From assembly GCA_025024175.1 (NCBI GenBank), contig QCXZ01000137.1, positions 8,246,001-8,310,000 of the forward strand: DNA of 64,000 bases, written 5' to 3'. The position numbers and the translations under genes are program-made. Origin of the DNA: Rhyzopertha dominica. Lineage: Eukaryota > Arthropoda > Insecta > Coleoptera > Bostrichidae. Below, piece by piece: positions 1 to 14,409 of this stretch. The notes under the pieces are model-generated. The model saw nothing but the letters and a program-made list of their open reading frames with translations, made no database searches and had not been told where the DNA came from. The number at the start of each line of letters is the position of its first letter. Position 1 is the first letter of the stretch.

Positions 1-59
1 CGTTGGGGATCCACGTTAGAGGATAGAATTCCTAATTCTAAGCTAAATGCAATCGTCTT

Positions 60-500
60 GGTCCCGCATCTACCTTGGAGGAGGAAGTACACACAAAACT
101 AGTTCCCCACATAAAGAAATTGCAGAGTTTGGGTTTTGTAACTGGAACCTGAAACTGAAAAATTACAGTTTTTCCCTATGTTGATTCGATGAACATCGCT
201 CCTTTAACCTTCTGAACATAACAAACTTTCAAATACATATATTCAATATGGACGAAACAGGTTTACAACTAATAAACAACAAACCTAAAAATGTCTTGGC
301 ACCAAAGCTTCAAAACTTATGGCATCCACTCAGAGAAAAAGAGAGAAAATTTCTGTCATGGCATATTGTAATGCGGAAGACACATTCCTGCCTCTCTATT
401 CAATTTTTAAGGGAATAACGGAAAAGAGGAATACCTCGATTGCATACCAGCTTCTTCTACAGTAGCTATATCTCTGAAAAATTTAGCTTGATCACATTTC
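60..500 (+). pseudogene. pogo/Tigger-like DDE transposase relic
   Basis: A frameshifted plus-strand translation around 235-460 reads in pieces NMDETGLQL, then NNKPKNVL, then a cysteine/asparagine-rich stretch and TFLPLYSIFKG. This follows the order of the pogo/Tigger/jerky-type DDE_1 domain: first catalytic Asp in NxDETG, then the nuclear substrate strand, then TFLPPxxIFKG. The segment 60-230 weakly resembles the region in front of the first Asp. No intact frame exists, the remaining catalytic acidic residues were not found, and no terminal inverted repeats are visible because the window begins here. It is a dead copy. The subfamily is inference. Confidence 0.6.
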
Positions 501-880
501 ATGCTGAGGGAACCTACTGAGACTATGTTTATCATATCAGATGGATACACATCACAAACTAACTCGGTAAATGTACTACAGTTTGTGCGTTGCGTTCCAG
601 CCTAAACAACTCACTTTCTACAACCTCTAGACAAGGCTTCTTTGAAGTCAAGTCTTCAAATATAACCAGGTATCAATTTGGAACCGCTTAGAACAGGTCT
701 GTCGCGTAGTTGCGAGCATCTTTATTGGTACACCAGCAACAAATACAGGTAACTTGTGATGAGTGGTCACAGTAAGGCAAAGGTTCCTGTCTTCACAAGA
801 GGCCTGATCGGCACAGCTCGTTTTAAAGACATACAGACTTTGACTTTGCAACCTGGAACATTCCGTAAAACCCTCCGGCA

Positions 881-906
881 GGTCAGGTCAGGTCAGGTCA
901 GGTCAG
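881..906. repeat. Pentanucleotide microsatellite (GGTCA)n
   Basis: Five consecutive perfect copies of GGTCA followed by a partial sixth. It lies in otherwise unremarkable DNA. Confidence 0.95.
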
Positions 907-909
907 ATA

Positions 910-3900
910 CCTCTTCAGGCCGATTTTTCTCTGACAGCCACTAGTTGTCCTCTTGACAACCTTTTTTCCGTCTCCTTTTTTATATTTTCAATTGCGACAT
1001 ATCACGTTACATATAAGGGCTCATAACAAGGTCTAGTTTTAGAGCTACTGGCATAGCATCATTTANTCCATATGCCATTCTTGAATATTCCTGCATTGTT
1101 ATGAAAGCAGACACAATTAGGGCAAATGATTTTTGAGGAAAATNCTCCATGCATAACCAAGATTTCACTGAGCACAGCATTTTTTCACCTCAACGTGGTT
1201 TAATCTACACCAGGGAAACAAGTAAGTTGCAATTAATCCTGTTCGCAGACATCTACAATTATTTAAATAAGAGAAATAGCAGCCGTTTTGAATATTCCAG
1301 AACATATCACTGAACAATAAGACAGGAAAATTAAAACAATCAAAAGCGAAACAACGTCGAAAACCTCATATCAATGTCAATTCGGATTCTGAGGGTGAGT
1401 GACTTTGCAAAACAGTGACAACTCACTTGGGATGAGAATGAGTGCAGAGGATGCATTGAAAATTATTATCAAATCAAGGAAAGTAATGAACTGCGATGTC
1501 ACTGCANTGAAATTCAACTGGTTTTAAAAAAATCTTTGCATTTATCCTTTTTTGACCGTGTGAGTTACACAAGGGTAAAACGTGATTTTTGTTCTAAGTA
1601 CCATGATTGTTCATGNGCCTTGCCCCCCCCTCTCCCGGGCAAGTCTGCTTTTGGCCGAGGATGGAAGCGGTCACTGCGGCTGATTGAGGTTATATGGCAT
1701 AATTCCACTCTGGGTAGGTCACAAAATTGACATGCAAAAGGATTTTCTATTTCATTTAAAGTTTTTGAAAATATTTTCTAAAAAAAATATGTTTGTAAAC
1801 ATCTGGGCATGTAAACTATATATGTATAGATTTCAAGCATTCATCTTATCGAAGCAGGTGCCTATCTACTTTCATACTAAAGGCTCTGTTCTACTTTTAC
1901 CGCTAAATACTTTTTCCACAACGAGCCCCGTTCGATGGCCCATCGATAGTAATTGAGAAAATTTACTTTAAAACAAGAGGTAAGACGTGATCCCGTCGAA
2001 AAAATAGTGAACTAAATTTTCTTAACCAAAACGAGGTCGAGCTTTACCGCACCTACCCTAATATAAATTCTTTTACAATAATCTACTTCTGATTTTCTGC
2101 AATTAATTGTGTAGATGAAGGCCAAGTAACATTGTGTAATACGACGCAGCCATCCGATACTCTCAACACTTGGCATCAAATGCGAGCCACGTACTACTAC
2201 TACAGAATAATTCAACCACAAAGTGACATCATAAAATTTCCTCGAAACCTCCAGCCATGTGCTCCACGTGCTCCCAACCAAAATCATCAGAAACCCCAAG
2301 CATCGAGAAACCCGACTTTATGGCATCTTAATGGCCACTTTAAGACTCCAGCGAAAGAACTAAACACGAATATGATTCGAAACCGAACGGGCGTGTGGGT
2401 CGCAGCTACTCGGCCGTTGATCACGAACGTACGCGCTACAACCAAAATATTGTTGTCTGCATCCACGTAACGTGGGTGTGCTCGATGTGATAACGAATCT
2501 TAAATAATGAACGTGGGACTGGTGAGGCGTAGAACGTTAGCAGTTTTCCTACTGATGCTGCAAAGCGGCCCGTTCTCAGAATGGGGAGTGTGTACAATTA
2601 CGAGATAAGGTTGTTTGCTGACAGAAGGCCTTTAATGTGTAAAGAACGGTGCGTTTGATCGTGACTGAATGGAAGGCTGGATAAGCTAGGGATTCCGTAA
2701 TCAGCTGCAGCGAAAACGCAGTTGGTCCTGGAGGAAAGCGAAGGAGTCCATTATTTTCAAAGTATGAAGTGTTTTAATCATACTGTAAATGAATATAGTG
2801 GCGAGCTTACGATAATAAAACCTATAAATGTGTTGCCATGTGATCTGGAACTTTTTTATATAAAATCAAACAAGTTAATTCAGTCTTGACCAAAGCTTTG
2901 CTTATCAGTCCGCAAAGGTCATCTCCTTGCTTTTCTAAAACGTTTTTACATAAAAAAAGAATGTCTAACACTAGTAAAAAGCAACATACTTCGCTAGTTA
3001 AGTTTTAATTTGAATTAGCTCGATTTTACACACGAAGGTACTATTTTGATACCCTCTTACGATTGAGACTAAATGTGATCCTAATTTCCAAATATTCAAT
3101 GTTTATTAGACCTGTGTAGTACGCATGCAACAACCGACATTATTTGCATACAACCACAAAGCTTTTCTGAAAAGTAGTAGTAGTAGTATGTAGTAGTAGT
3201 AGTAGTTTATTTTCCATATTTGATATCTACCTCTACATTTTAACACTCTGAATCTCGTTCGGTATACTATAGCAAGTAGTACAGTCAAAATATTCGAACC
3301 CCGATCTGGAATTCGCCTATGTTCCTCTTCTGTATCTGAACCTTCCAGCAGTGAAGATCCTTTTGTCGACAAAAGTTTGTTCCAGCATCAAGCAATGATG
3401 CATCACCATCAGAAATACCACCGGATGAAGGAATCGAATGTGAGACTGGTGATTTAGATATTAACCAAATAATAATATACATGGTTTATGATGATGGTTT
3501 TGCCTATTAGCGTGGGATGACATATGGATATAATTATCAAGGAGTCAAATCGCTATGCCTCTTAACCACCAGCAAAGGCCATAGTAACCAGTCAAGGGTT
3601 GAGTTTTGGGAGGGCAGATATAAAAATAAAATTCAGAAGCTTTTTGCAATTTTGGACACTATGGGAATGACAATTATTGAACCATTCACACATTTCTATT
3701 AGCCAAAACATCCAACGTCTCCAATAAAAAGGGAACCTAACTTGTTTACCTATTTCACAAAACTCAAAATAAACTGTTTATTGACCAACCAGCTCACTAA
3801 AGTTTACCGTGGAAACGGTGATGTACCTCAAAGCCACATACAGTTATTCTAAAAGTAATAATGTATACTTTGGAATTTCTATGCTTAAGGATCTGCTATA

Positions 3901-6900
3901 CCATGGAACACTCTTGAGCTGGAGGAAAATAATGCTGAGGGAAAACAATCAAAGGGAGACAAATACGAAGTACTTACGAGAGAATACAAAATTATCGAAT
4001 AACTTGACATTCAGTACTTATCAGTACTAGCGATTCGAGTCATGGGGCATTAATTAGTAGGTATAGAAAAAATTTCTTTGCCAATTAGCTAAAGGGGTGA
4101 TTGTTGACGAAACAAAAGAAACAGTCACGAAGTATTGTTAAGCCCGAAGGATCCGGACGAAAAAAGATGACACCGTAAAAAGGATACTACCAGAAACTTT
4201 ATAGAAGGGGTTAGTTGTCCCCTGTACATCAATCTAGGACTGCAAATTGCTACCCTACCAATCTAACTTTGCACTGAAGTAGACTAAAAATGCATTCTTC
4301 TAATGCTACATGCCGACCAAATCTGCATACAAAATGGTCTTGAAAGAAATTTACCAACCTGTGAGTATTAAAATATAAATTTCTCTATTAATGATGACAT
4401 AAAATTATACATTATATGATAAATAGGAACCTTCGCGCTCAACCAAAATATACAGAGATTATTCTTGAGATATGCAGATTTTTTTAATCTGTAAATGGAA
4501 TTTGTTGCACCCCATCTTAATTTAATATTATTTCCTTTGGTATCTATCAAAAGGATTAAACGTTTTATTATAGTACCTGTTGGGGAATTACTGTGTTATG
4601 TGTTTATTCGATACCTACTTGAAATTAGGTGGATTCCCAGCCATAATTCTTTCATAATCACTGTACTAGAAATGTATATTTGTGGAAAACTTAGCTGATT
4701 TTGCCTTGTGGCATAAATGAGGATAATGTGCTACTTGAACGAATTTTGTTTGTAAATATGTATCAACCAAATTTAAATGACTCCATTTAGAGGTTTAAAT
4801 TCAATGTAACCATAAAAACAGTAAGGCATTATTTCAAGCCATCAATTGGTAGTCCGATATGAGCTCTTTAGCTGCAGAAGTTATAGCCAATTTTGTCATT
4901 ATTCACCATCAAGGCTAAGTTATTTATAGTGTGAAAAGAACGCACAAAACAGCCAAAGTAGTATAGCTGATGATATTTCGAAATGTAATTCTCAAAAAAA
5001 CTTTAGTTAACATACATCATATGCACAAAATGTGCGATACATAACTCGCAAAAATTACACATTAAAAATGCACGGGTCTATTTCAAACTAGACAGAAGAT
5101 GTAACAGAAGAAGCTTCGTATGAAATATTCTGCAGCCGCCATTCAAAGTGTGCACCTTTAACTTAAATCTTGATAATGACTCTAAAGGCAGCTACAATTT
5201 TTAATCCGAAGTTAACGACATGTTTGCATTCAACACGTGAAGAGCTATCAAAACTTCCCAGACATCTGCTTCGAGATCAATGAATCGAACGAGTCCGTCA
5301 GTCAGGCAATGAAGCCAGGCGTTCGTCTCTTTGGGCATAATGTGCCAAACGTCCAAAAAAAAGCGGTCGCCCGTGGCAACTTTCCAAATTTGGACAAAAG
5401 ACGACGGGATTTATCGTGTGTTCTCGAGCTTACGAAATGCATCCCATTCTTTTTAAGAGCGCATTGTGCCTCCAAATTATAATACTTGTCTCCTTTCGTT
5501 TATGGGTCCCTCATGAATAANTTCCTTGTTTTTCGACGGCGGACTTGTTGCGCAAGTGCAAGCAGCGCAGTGCGATTACGAATGCTCTGAATGGATCTCA
5601 AAAGAAAAACCAATCGACTTGTTCTTCTTGCGATCTTAATGAATAACACTGGCCTCCATACGGTGAGCTGGGGTCCTTTGCAGTCACACATTAGATAATT
5701 TATTACGTAATGGTGCTCACGAGACAGTTGGTAAGGAGTGCTGCTCTCCGAAAGCTAAGGTGAAGGCCGAGCATGCACCTCTTTAACAAACAAATCGCTG
5801 TCATTCCCTTAGCAGGCGTTCTAGCCGTACTGTTTCATTAACTTTTATTGGAGGTCTGCCTGCAACGAGTATTTGGCATCGGTGCTCCATAATTGTAGTA
5901 TTTTTTATCAAGATGGGAGATATTAACCTAAATCGAAGTTATCAAGCGGTAAACAGCGTTTATTGCATTGTGCAAGTTTACAAACGATTACAAAACGTTT
6001 TTCTATTCTCTGATTGATTAGACTCGCCCAACATTACGTTGCACTTTGTTTGACTTGCGATTAGGACATCGTAAATATTTAAAACTATGTTTAACGGTAT
6101 TTTTACAATCGGTAAGGTGTGTGCTTTAGGTCTGCGCGCAGCTGTGGCAATAAAAATGTTTTAGGCAGAATTGTAGTTAATCTACATTGATGACATGAGA
6201 TTTCTTCTTGTAGCAAATACAAAACACTGTTTGCCTATGGCAGATATAAGCAGGTAGTAATACTGCATTCTTCAGTACCAGTTTGTAAATTCAACTCTGG
6301 TGGAAATGCGGAAACTTTTAGCACCTATTACTTGTTATCGACCAGAACAACTTGTTTTAATCTTGAACATGCAACTATTAACGAAGAATCGTTCGTCTGT
6401 TTACAGCAGGAGAATCTATGAATGTTACAAAACAAAACACGGGCTAGCTACACGAATATCGTCAAAAATACAGATTTATCATGTCTTCTGCATAAAACTG
6501 TTTTTCAAGACTTACATTCATGTCTGAATAATGAAGGTCCAACCATATTCAAGGTAAGGAATTTCGGAAATCGAATTTTTCTGTTTTTAAATATGACGAT
6601 GGAGTGCAGGGATGCCTTCATATCCTAAACCTTTTGGTCAGATTTGAAATCAATCAATGCATTGTTTTTGCAGCGTAGATGTTTTGTCAAACTAAATTTA
6701 TTTTTACGTGCTCTGTGAATTTCCAAAATTTTCGGATTAAAACCTAATAGACCTTAAATAATTCCGGTAATCACGATTCTTCTTTAGGATATTAATTCGT
6801 TCACAGAGATTATAAATGCAAAAAATGACTATAACTGAAGTCAATATTATGAGGTTTAGATTAACATACCTGCACACATTTGTTATTAAAAGTGATAGAA

Positions 6901-7930
6901 ATGTCAGTTCTGCGATCGTTGCTGTGTTACTATTGCATATGGTGCAGCTTACTATTCTGAAGTTTCAGCTTATTATACTTTCTGTGCCAGCTAAAAGGTA
7001 GGTACTAAGGGGCTTCTCTTTTTTTGAAGTAGTTCTGCTGTCTCATTGTCCTCGATCCCTTGGTGCCCACGAACCCACTCCAAAATAAGTATGTTTTGTA
7101 CTCCCAAGACAAAGTACACCTAGGCATTCATTTGCTACCTCGGAGGTGTATAGTTTTGGTTTCCGATCATTGCTCTAAGACATGCTGTGATTGCCAGGAC
7201 TTCAGCTATGAAAGATTCAAATCTCTCACTGTAGTGAAGTGTAATGTGAAAAACTTAAAAAAGCACTAGCTAAGTTTTATGTATTTATAAATTTTCTTAT
7301 ATATTAGACAGCTACAAGTATAATACATACACCTTTTTAAATAACTGGTTAAACGGTTTTGTCTAATATGAAACCATCATCAGTTCCATGTGTATACAAA
7401 TCAAATAAATTTTATAAGAAAATCTGACGTCAATATGAAAGCAGACAGACTTGTCCTCATACAACAAGTGTCGGTAACACATTTTAGTGATGGAATAATA
7501 CCCAGTTTAACATGGAGCAAGTGAAATTACAAAAATTATTCAAAATTGTTAAATTTTGGCCATTTATGCATTTCCAAAATTTCTAAATATTTTTTTGATA
7601 TGTTACAAAGTTGTAATAATAAATATTTAACAAGCGACGGCTTTGTTGTAACAATATCAGTATTTTTATATTTTTAAATTTTTTGCAAGAGCTTATTTCA
7701 ATCAGTTCTTCTTGCCATACGACATCCGTTTCTTGTTTTTTTAGTCTTTAGTGTCACCATAGGGATTTATTATCCACTGTGGTATTACCGAATTACCGTA
7801 GTCAAATAATCACGACCTGCTTAGACGAGATCCACTATAGTGGACATCTCATAGACGCATAATTTCTTTTTCGTTGACATAGACCGCCTGAGGAGACATC
7901 AGTAGAGACCACTTTGGGAATCAATGGCCT
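910..7930. other. Non-coding stretch with no recognised gene
   Basis: No open frame above about 110 codons and none that resembles a known family. It holds only simple repeats and A+T-rich unique-looking DNA, with short G+C-richer patches near 2.2-2.5 kb and 5.2-5.7 kb. Short overlapping frames on both strands around 2012-2470 are antisense to each other and look fortuitous. Confidence 0.6.
3173..3207. repeat. Trinucleotide microsatellite (GTA)n
   Basis: Two runs of the GTA/TAG trinucleotide separated by one interruption (a TAT step near 3188). The tyrosine-rich minus-strand frame across it is only the repeat being translated. Confidence 0.95.
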
Positions 7931-7941
7931 AGGCGGTATTA

Positions 7942-8139
7942 TTATTCCAGAATATCGTAAACTTCTGTCCCAATTGAATCCTTTGTTTTTGAACCATCGG
8001 TATACCATATGTACCCCGATATCGCTAGCATGTTGTGATCTGCTTCAACCTCTGAAGGGTTTACACCTGTTAAGTACCTGCTGTTATTAACCTCGTTTAG
8101 TATTGCTTTGCTGAGATCATGTAGAGAAAATGGTAACAT
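7942..8139 (-). pseudogene. Non-LTR retrotransposon RNase H domain fragment
   Basis: The minus-strand frame contains IWYTDGSKTKDSIGTEVYD. This is the first strand of an RNase HI domain of the kind found at the C-terminus of Jockey/R1/Loa-type LINE polyproteins, with the first catalytic Asp in YTDGSK and the following G-x-G-x-x-Y pattern slightly decayed. The frame stops at 7942, and the similarity ends abruptly near 8147, so only about 60 residues remain. No reverse transcriptase lies next to it. The host element's clade cannot be told from this piece. Confidence 0.7.
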
Positions 8140-8149
8140 CGCAGCTGTC

Positions 8150-11100
8150 AGAGCGGGGCGGCGGAATTTCGAAAATTAGGGCGGTATTCCGCCGTATTTT
8201 CAAGCAAATTGCGAAGTTACACGTACATTTTACAGAAAGTATACATATTCAATGCGATTAACTGTTAGGAAAGCATAATCTATCGCTCCACAATACATGA
8301 TATGCACTAGGTTTCTATATTTTAACGGAGATAAGAACTTAACTTTTCGTGACCCAAAACATGCAAAACAAAATTCTTATAAAGTTGCAAATTGATATGT
8401 GCTTGGTGGTGCAGAATACAATTAATATCATTTACTTTTGCTAGTAAGACAGCAAGTAGAAGTCTGCGAAATAATGAACTAATAATAATAAATAGGGAGA
8501 CACTATTTAGACTTATGCGTTAGTCACATTGTTTATTCAAAATCAATCCTTGTTTACATATTATTTTGTTGCAAATGCACTCAATTTTGTAAGGCATAAA
8601 GATTATCTGATACTACTATGGCAACCACTATGACTGCGTATTTTACCAAAAATGGTATTTTAGGGAATAATAATTAAACAGTTCATCGGTTTACCAATAT
8701 TCCTGGGCAATGGACAGTACAGTACTTAATTTCCGAATCCTAACAATCGATTGTTTTCCAAACATGTTGACAACGCATCCGAGTTATTCTCGTACCGCCT
8801 GTTTACGCCGATAAATAATGTCAAAACTGTGTAATTGAATGTAGAGATAAACAATTATCTAAAGCCTGACCACTCCAACGCTCGAATTATTGACACGAAT
8901 TCGGGAAAGTCCTCGCCGGCTTCTACAGAGAAGCCCCACACTCTCTGGCAGTGCGTTTATAAAAACAGAGTGGGCTTTGTATTTGTACGGTCACTAGACC
9001 GTGGTAATGCAGCATTGTTCTGTTTTACAACCTTCCAGTAAGAACAGCGTATGTTTTTGTTCCACACATTAGCCGGTAACGACGACGCCGTTTAGATTCT
9101 GACTCGCCGGTTTATAAATAGAAACATTTATTATGCGCCGGCATTTCAGCTACGACTACCTCGTGTTACGTTTCCTTTTTTATTATTTCGTGGTGATTAC
9201 CGGCTTCTGTTCTGGCCGAATTGCAAATGCTTTTCCGTAATTACTCATGGGCTATTTCCATTAGTTCAGTAGCAATATCGTGTTATGGTTAATGTTACTA
9301 CATTAAGTAACATTTGTTGTAGATGTTTTCAAGAACGGTGTAAGGACAAAATCGAAAATGCAAAACAAACTGTTACAGAAAGGTACAATAATAGTAATTA
9401 TGTTTATTACAGAAATTTTCCCTTTTACTGCGAGTACCGAAGTAAAATTTGCAGTCCAAAATTTGATTTAGTGAATAAACTTTCAGGAGAAAACCTTCGT
9501 AAGTCATTTGCTCGAGTGGTTATGCACTTTTGGCTCTCATCCTTTCCAGTTTTCTCTTTCATTACGTTCTTTCTTGTTTGGGACACCTACGATACCACAT
9601 CTAAGCAGTGAAAAATATTAAAAAATGCAACCAAGAATAGGACAATCTATTGCTACTACCATTTTAATTCAGAAAAACAAATTTTAAATGTCAGCATTCT
9701 CGCAAATCTATCAGAAAGTGTTGCTATACCTATTTTCATTTAATTACTGCGTGTTTATTTTGTTCACACTTTTTTGTGGTATTATGAAAAGAATCACTAA
9801 TGGCAATTTTTCCAGATAACAGCCAAACTCCATTGTTTATGGAATAACATATCTCTATTTTTGGCTAGTTTTGAAGCATGTTCTTTCCTGATAATGTCAT
9901 ATAGGACACTTTCTACGTATTACTAATATCCATCTAAATGCACGAAAGCCGTAACTACAACAAATATATTTAAATTATTTTTAATTATATCGATGAACAA
10001 TGTAATAAGTTAAAAAAAGTTAAATCTCAATAATTTACCTAGGTAAAAACGTTCCGTGGCCAACTTTGACTTTGACTTTAGATGAATAATAGATACGATT
10101 ATCTATTCTGGCTCATAAAACAAAAATCAGTTAAAGACATAAATGTGATTTATTGATGTTACTAGGAAGAACATTTAAAAGAAAGTGAAGTTAGGTCTTT
10201 ATCTCGACAAATGAACCTTTCTTGATTGCTTTTAAACCACAAACGACTTGGTAAAATTTGTTACAAAATGTTTTTAAGGGCATAGCTGTATCTTAATAAA
10301 TAGATATTCTATAGACATTTAGAAGAGTGACAAAACAAAATAAACACTGTACATAACAATTACATCATTCAGTGAGGTTTTGGCCAAGCATCGGACTTCA
10401 TATTTATTTATATTTTTACCTGAAAAACATTCTGTTTTACAGCCGTTTAGTCTCTTAATGTTAACAGTGCCAAAATTATGTTTTGTCAGTAAATGAAACA
10501 TTTAATTACTTTAATTTTGTATTCATACGCTTATTTTGTTTGGAATAAAATAATTTTCACTTTATTTAAGATACTTATATGTTACAATATAAGTAGAAGA
10601 TGACTGCTGGGCAAGTACCATACTATATGGATGACGTTACCTAAACCCACTATATACATACATAAAATAAGCAATCAAGAACCATATGCTAGTTTATCAC
10701 AGTTTAGTTTTATTTGTATGTAACTAGGTTTTTAGTTTGATGAAGAATTTATGTTTTAATTTTTATCGCTTCTTGAATGTTAAATTGTATTACTATTTTT
10801 TAATAAAGAGCTTTTAACACTATTTGTCTAATTTTAATTATCCAAATACAGTTGTATTCAAAATATAAAAAAGCTATTCTCCATTTCGCTGTTGGAGATG
10901 CGACAGCGTTCTTTCGTTTCCAGTTAAGCGTTTCCAACGTGTATACAAAGAACTTTAAGAACCGCTACATCAATTTGGAGTCTCAAAGTCAACAATTTTG
11001 CTGCTGTTACAGATTCTCTACACATCAACTGAAATACTTAACCCACCAGATGCTCTTTTCGCATCAACGCCCGCCTTTTCCAGCAAACGCCGATTGTTTG

Positions 11101-13890
11101 CAGTTCAATTTGAATACGCTTCATTGTATTACCAGGCCTGACAAACAGCCGAAAGGTCATCTGCTCGCCCCATAAACATTGCAAATATTACGACCGCAAT
11201 CGAGATTACAGAAATTATTTGAAAACTCAGCATGTAAATACTGATATAATGTTTACATTATAAATCAACATTTGCACTAAAAATAGTCGTTTTTCGCACA
11301 CCCGATCACCTTGTAGTTGTTTTCGAAACAGAGCCGTTTACTAATGGCCCCGCTGTGGAACCGGATTGCTGGAAAATGTTTGTGCTATTACAGCAGGATT
11401 TCCTGCAACCAATAGCAACTAGCTGTTAGGTTTCGGGAAAACAGGGTGTTTTTCGGACTAAACCTTAAAATAAAACCTTAGTCAGCTCCAGATGCACGTA
11501 TGCAGATGTTCAAATGCTAGTAGTTGGTAAAAACGAAGCGAGTGCGGTCTTTCTCACAGAATTATCATACCGTGTAACGAACGAGCCGTTTCATGCTTGA
11601 GCTAGCGATTTCGCAATGTATAACGCGTATTTGCGATTACAAACGATCAATAAATGTCTTCGATTGCCTTAAATGTCACAGACAACAATAATTTACTACG
11701 GACACCCGTTTCTGTCAAAATAATATGCTTTAGCACCTGATTTCCTTACAACGTGATTGTTGACATCATTATTATAGTTTGCGGTATTTTTCATTCGCAG
11801 GGATTCGGGTCAAGGTTCGGCATGAAAGCGAGGATATTTGTATAATAATGGCCAATCATTTCTTGATCGTTGGTCGTCACGTATTTGTTATTACCCTTTA
11901 TGGATTGCTATTTTTTATACACAAATTTTGTGTTACCTATAATGTCTGAGGTATGCTCTGGGTGCTCTAGCCAGTGCTGGTTTATGTTAATTTGGTGTCA
12001 TGAATGGAAATTTCAATGAAAACATAAATGATAAAGAATTAGTAGTAGTTGACAACAAATAAAAAATTTTTAAGAAACTCTTTTATGCCTTCAGTTAGCA
12101 AACTCCTTAATTTTGGATATTTACTTAATCAAGAAAATCGAATGCTGATAACTGCCTTTTCATATACAGTCTTCCACTTTTTTGAATAATCTTTCAAAAT
12201 CTAGTGGAAGACACTTCTTGGAATGTATCTGGTACTACTGTTTTCCTTGACAATATTCTGGTGACAGGTTTTGATGTAGTGGCTTAAGTATTCAAGTCGT
12301 TTACTTTAGGTTTCCTAAAATAAAAAAATTAATCAGGAAAATTGTATTTTTAAAGAATAAGAAAAATATTATCAAACTAACAAGAAGGCCTTCGNCATTC
12401 CCTTTTGGAAATCAAGAGGTTTGTATNTATTTATTCTTTAGGAATTTGTTTTGTAGAAGCCTAGACTCTAGAACACCACCATACTGGTAGCAGATGTATG
12501 CATAGTATGATAGTATGTAATTAAATACGTCAATTTAGGAGACAATTGTAATGGGAATGCCCTATCTCGCTTACTGTTATACATAAATGTCGAATAATAC
12601 AAAATGTGAAAAATGCTTCATAAAGGTCAAAATGACAATATCGTTATTGAGATAAATGTTTATGTTAACATTAACAATAATTTTAAATAAAATGCTATAA
12701 AATCGAAGCGTGGCATTACAAATTTTAATTCCCTAGTGTTTTAGAAGATCTCTAATCCACAAAAAAGAGATGTATTAAACCTTCCTAACATGATGGTTGT
12801 AAATAAAATGCATTATCTGCATCAAATCAAGCAAACCAGCTTGTATCACTTATCGTTTTACTAAGCTTTCACATTTTTTCATTTACGGAATTATGGCAAA
12901 TGCATTTTATGATCATCGTTCTATGTTCTTACTGACTCTAGCAATGCTGCTAAATAATAAGAACGTCGAATTACAAATTTTGGATATTTTGGAGCCACAT
13001 CCGGGGTATTACATACAAAATGTGTCAATGGAATTTGTTTTTTTGTACCTCTCTGGCGAAAAACCATTGGATCATCATAATCTACACTTATCTTGCATTT
13101 TGTGTAAAAGTTACAAAATGAAGATCTTGGGGTACAGTTTGTCAAATACCTACTCGAAATCGACAATCGTGCAAAAAAAAACGATAGCATTTACATCATC
13201 TAAATATTACACGCTTTTTCGTGTGTTCACAAAACCAAACGAGTAAACGAAGTAGCTTTGCAGTTTTACCAGCTGATTATCACGATAAGATCGAACCTGA
13301 TCGGCTTGCAAATGTGTCAATTTCCATAAAAATCGACTTCCTTCCAGGCAGCTCGAACATCGGGTCCAATTAGCAGTTATATTCCCAGGGCAGTTCCCCA
13401 GTTGTTCTATTTGTTAAAGACCTCCCGTTAGAGATGCGTTATTGTGCCGTTAAGAGAGAGGATTTACGAACCTAATCAGCGGAGTCGGTTACTGGTTCGN
13501 TAGTAATTTGCTGATACGATTTACCGCCTGTAATTACTGCGTTAACACGGACCTACGAGGAAACGCATCCATTCTGATTTGGGCAGTGTTTATTGGGTAA
13601 TTAGCCGACCGGGAAGGTCACGGAATAAATCAACTGAAAGGTGACTGTTTGGAACTTTGATGCAGCGGCGGAATTATGCCGATTCGCGTATTGTTCGGTA
13701 ACTATCTGGTGCGTTATTTATAGGATTGCGTAGGTTTGGTTAGTTCCCTAATTGGGTGTGTTCACTAGTTATAAAATATAAACTTTTATACATTAAAAAA
13801 GAGTACTTAATTAATTAAGTGTGTATCTGTATCCATAACGCTGCAAAAAAATTTTTAACCAAGATAAATTGGTTACAACTTCTCAGTGCG
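8150..13890. other. Intronic unique DNA with G+C-richer islands
   Basis: No gene or element recognised. Three stretches are visibly richer in G+C and CpG than the surrounding A+T-rich DNA: about 8760-9260, 11000-11830 and 13260-13740. They contain only short, unconvincing frames. They are candidate conserved non-coding DNA within the headcase intron. Confidence 0.45.
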
Positions 13891-14057
13891 CAACGTGGCA
13901 ACAACGCAGTTTTAAGACACGCTCAGATTGACTAGGACTGGCTGTGACGTATCACCCCATGTAAACAAGGTAGCATCCGCTACTTTCCGTATTTCGTTTG
14001 CGTTATTGGTTATGTTTGAGAGTGTTCTCGTTAGTTTTTTTTTATGAATTCGACAAT

Positions 14058-14400
14058 ATGTCGTCGGAATGCTTTGTTAAAGCGGCTTCGAACAATTTTC
14101 CGGCTGTAGATATGTTTATAGTCACCGAATTTATCAAGAGCGACCCACGTTTTAATGCTGCCGAAACCAAAGGCGCTAAAGCAGCAGTATAAGTAATTAA
14201 TAAAGCAGCTTAATCTGCAATTTAATACATTATGAATCATTGATATTTTGAACGAAAGGCATCTTTTGTCTAGTGCAAGTTGTGAGCAACACGGAGATGC
14301 AGCTATAGGTTATTTTCAGGTGAAGCCAGAGGGGCCCATACGTATACTGCAGTCCAAGATATGCCCGGAACACAAAGTTCGTGCAAAAAATTATGCAGTT
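14058..14400 (+). pseudogene. 5' two exons of SWIM/YqaJ-type element gene (truncated)
   Basis: Exon 1 starts at the ATG at 14058 and reads MSSECF, then VDMFIVTEFIKSDPRFNAAE and KGAKAA. A donor-like GTATAAG follows at 14187. The acceptor TTTTGTCTAG ends at 14273, and exon 2 continues SCEQHGDAAIGYFQVKPEG, then KICPEHKVRAKNYAVT. From general knowledge, this order (a short leader ending in RGxKA, then GDxAIGYVQxKR, then CPEHKVR) is found in insect and cnidarian element proteins that continue into a SWIM zinc finger and a YqaJ-type exonuclease domain. Neither downstream domain is present here, because the frame runs into the antisense of the THAP exon near 14400. The assignment rests on motif resemblance only. 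Confidence 0.55.
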
Positions 14401-14409
14401 ACTCTAAGT

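Noticed and set aside
3285..3310. TTCGAACC, considered as a tRNA/SINE B box
   Set aside because: No matching A box at the right distance on either strand and no acceptor stem.
3290..3710. Possible piggyBac-derived protein (Ser/Asp-rich start, then short frames)
   Set aside because: A Ser/Glu-rich stretch and a GVKS-like piece recalled piggyBac, but no DDD-domain block could be matched in any phase.
12893..13246. Overlapping 117- and 89-codon frames on opposite strands
   Set aside because: Mutually antisense, no family features, ordinary A+T-rich composition.
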